The notes under the pieces are model-generated. The model saw only the letters and a list, made by a program, of their open reading frames with translations. It searched no databases and was not told where the DNA came from. Made by a program: the position numbers and the translations under genes. A stretch of 6,218 nt of DNA from an uncultured Bacteroidota bacterium (GTDB taxonomy: Bacteria; Bacteroidota; Bacteroidia; 2-12-FULL-35-15): the NCBI GenBank assembly GCA_903881065.1, contig CAIRRW010000413.1:1-6218 (forward strand), given 5' to 3'. Shown piece by piece: positions 5,779 through 6,218 of the stretch (its first letter is position 1; every line of letters begins with the position of its first letter).

Positions 5779-6218
5779 TAATTAATGGTTTGTATAAATA
5801 ATAAGAAGCAACTGACCAAAGGAAAACAGATGTGAACATATAAATTAATACACGTTGTTTGTTTTTAAAATATCTGACAGCGACGAAACAACCAAGCGGA
5901 ATGGATAACAATAGGGGTGTGAGGGCGGCTATACCTGTCAATCCGAATCGTGTTTTTACTTTAATGATAAATCTTTTTTTCTTCGTAAATACTTTTTTTG
6001 TTGTACTTTTTTTAGTGAGATGTAATTTATTTGCAATACGGTGTCGGTAATTGAGAATTAACTTTTCACTTAAAAAAACAAAGAAAATGCATCCAGTAAA
6101 CCCGCCAATAGAGGTGACTGTAACAGATTCGAAAAATGAGAAATTATAAGTTAAAGCAAGGGGAACACCGCCAAAAACAAATTTAACAGTACTTAATAAA
6201 AAAACAGAAAAAATTTCC
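5753..6218 (-). CDS. Integral membrane protein, C-terminal part (start off window)
   Basis: The minus-strand frame is open from the right edge to a TGA at 5753-5755, giving 154 residues with no start inside the window that looks real. A TTG at 5939-5941 falls in the middle of the protein. Counting from the edge, hydrophobic segments lie at about 3-24, 31-50, 93-114 and 122-142. Between the second and third is a strongly basic loop (about 56-90, containing TKKVFTKKKRFIIKVKTRFG) that should face the cytoplasm. Conserved-looking parts are SIGGFTGC (36-43) and the segment TPLLLSIPLGCF (100-111). The layout recalls the small multidrug-export-protein family (PF06695) or an uncharacterised Bacteroidota membrane family; I cannot decide between them. 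It overlaps the HAD phosphatase gene start by 26 bp, indicating an operon. No function is assigned. Confidence 0.8.
   Translation of the reverse strand, partial: EIFSVFLLSTVKFVFGGVPLALTYNFSFFESVTVTSIGGFTGCIFFVFLSEKLILNYRHRIANKLHLTKKSTTKKVFTKKKRFIIKVKTRFGLTGIAALTPLLLSIPLGCFVAVRYFKNKQRVLIYMFTSVFLWSVASYYLYKPLINAIRTYLF

Noticed and set aside
5859..6050. 63-codon plus-strand frame
   Set aside because: It is the antisense shadow of the truncated minus-strand membrane protein, whose frame is longer and has credible membrane segments.

Overview
The window looks like chromosomal DNA from a member of the Bacteroidota. The evidence is a low-GC sequence, a secreted protein ending in a type A type-IX-secretion sorting domain, a lipoprotein whose mature end reads CKK, weak or absent Shine-Dalgarno sequences, and TAnnTTTG boxes (the Bacteroidota -7 promoter element) in front of most genes. 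The genus cannot be told from this sequence.

Layout, left to right. Positions 1-369 hold no gene I can support, but contain a run of GTAAT/ATTAC half-sites on a 21-bp period. A T9SS-exported protein lies on the minus strand (370-1194). A 476-bp divergent spacer follows (1195-1670), with a GC-richer hairpin island and a long A/T hairpin. A plus-strand lipoprotein gene (1671-2096) encodes a Rieske-like fold whose iron-sulfur ligands appear to be lost. Between it and the next, convergent gene is a 136-bp element bounded by 19-bp inverted repeats (2127-2262).

The right-hand 60% is all minus strand. In transcription order it carries an integral membrane protein cut by the window edge (5753-6218), a YjjG-type HAD phosphatase overlapping it by 26 bp (5086-5778), a membrane fatty-acyl desaturase with three histidine boxes (3751-4839), and an ALDH3-like aldehyde dehydrogenase (2300-3670). 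The first two probably share a transcript. The desaturase and the aldehyde dehydrogenase each have their own likely promoter, but both fit long-chain lipid metabolism: one introduces double bonds into acyl chains, the other oxidises fatty aldehydes to acids. That link is inferred from adjacency and family.

I see no CRISPR array, transposase, phage gene, tRNA or rRNA. Most genes here are ordinary housekeeping or surface genes. The least ordinary items are the ligand-poor Rieske-like lipoprotein, the palindromic 136-bp intergenic element and the 21-bp-phased palindromes at the left edge. I found no clear evidence of a new multi-gene system.
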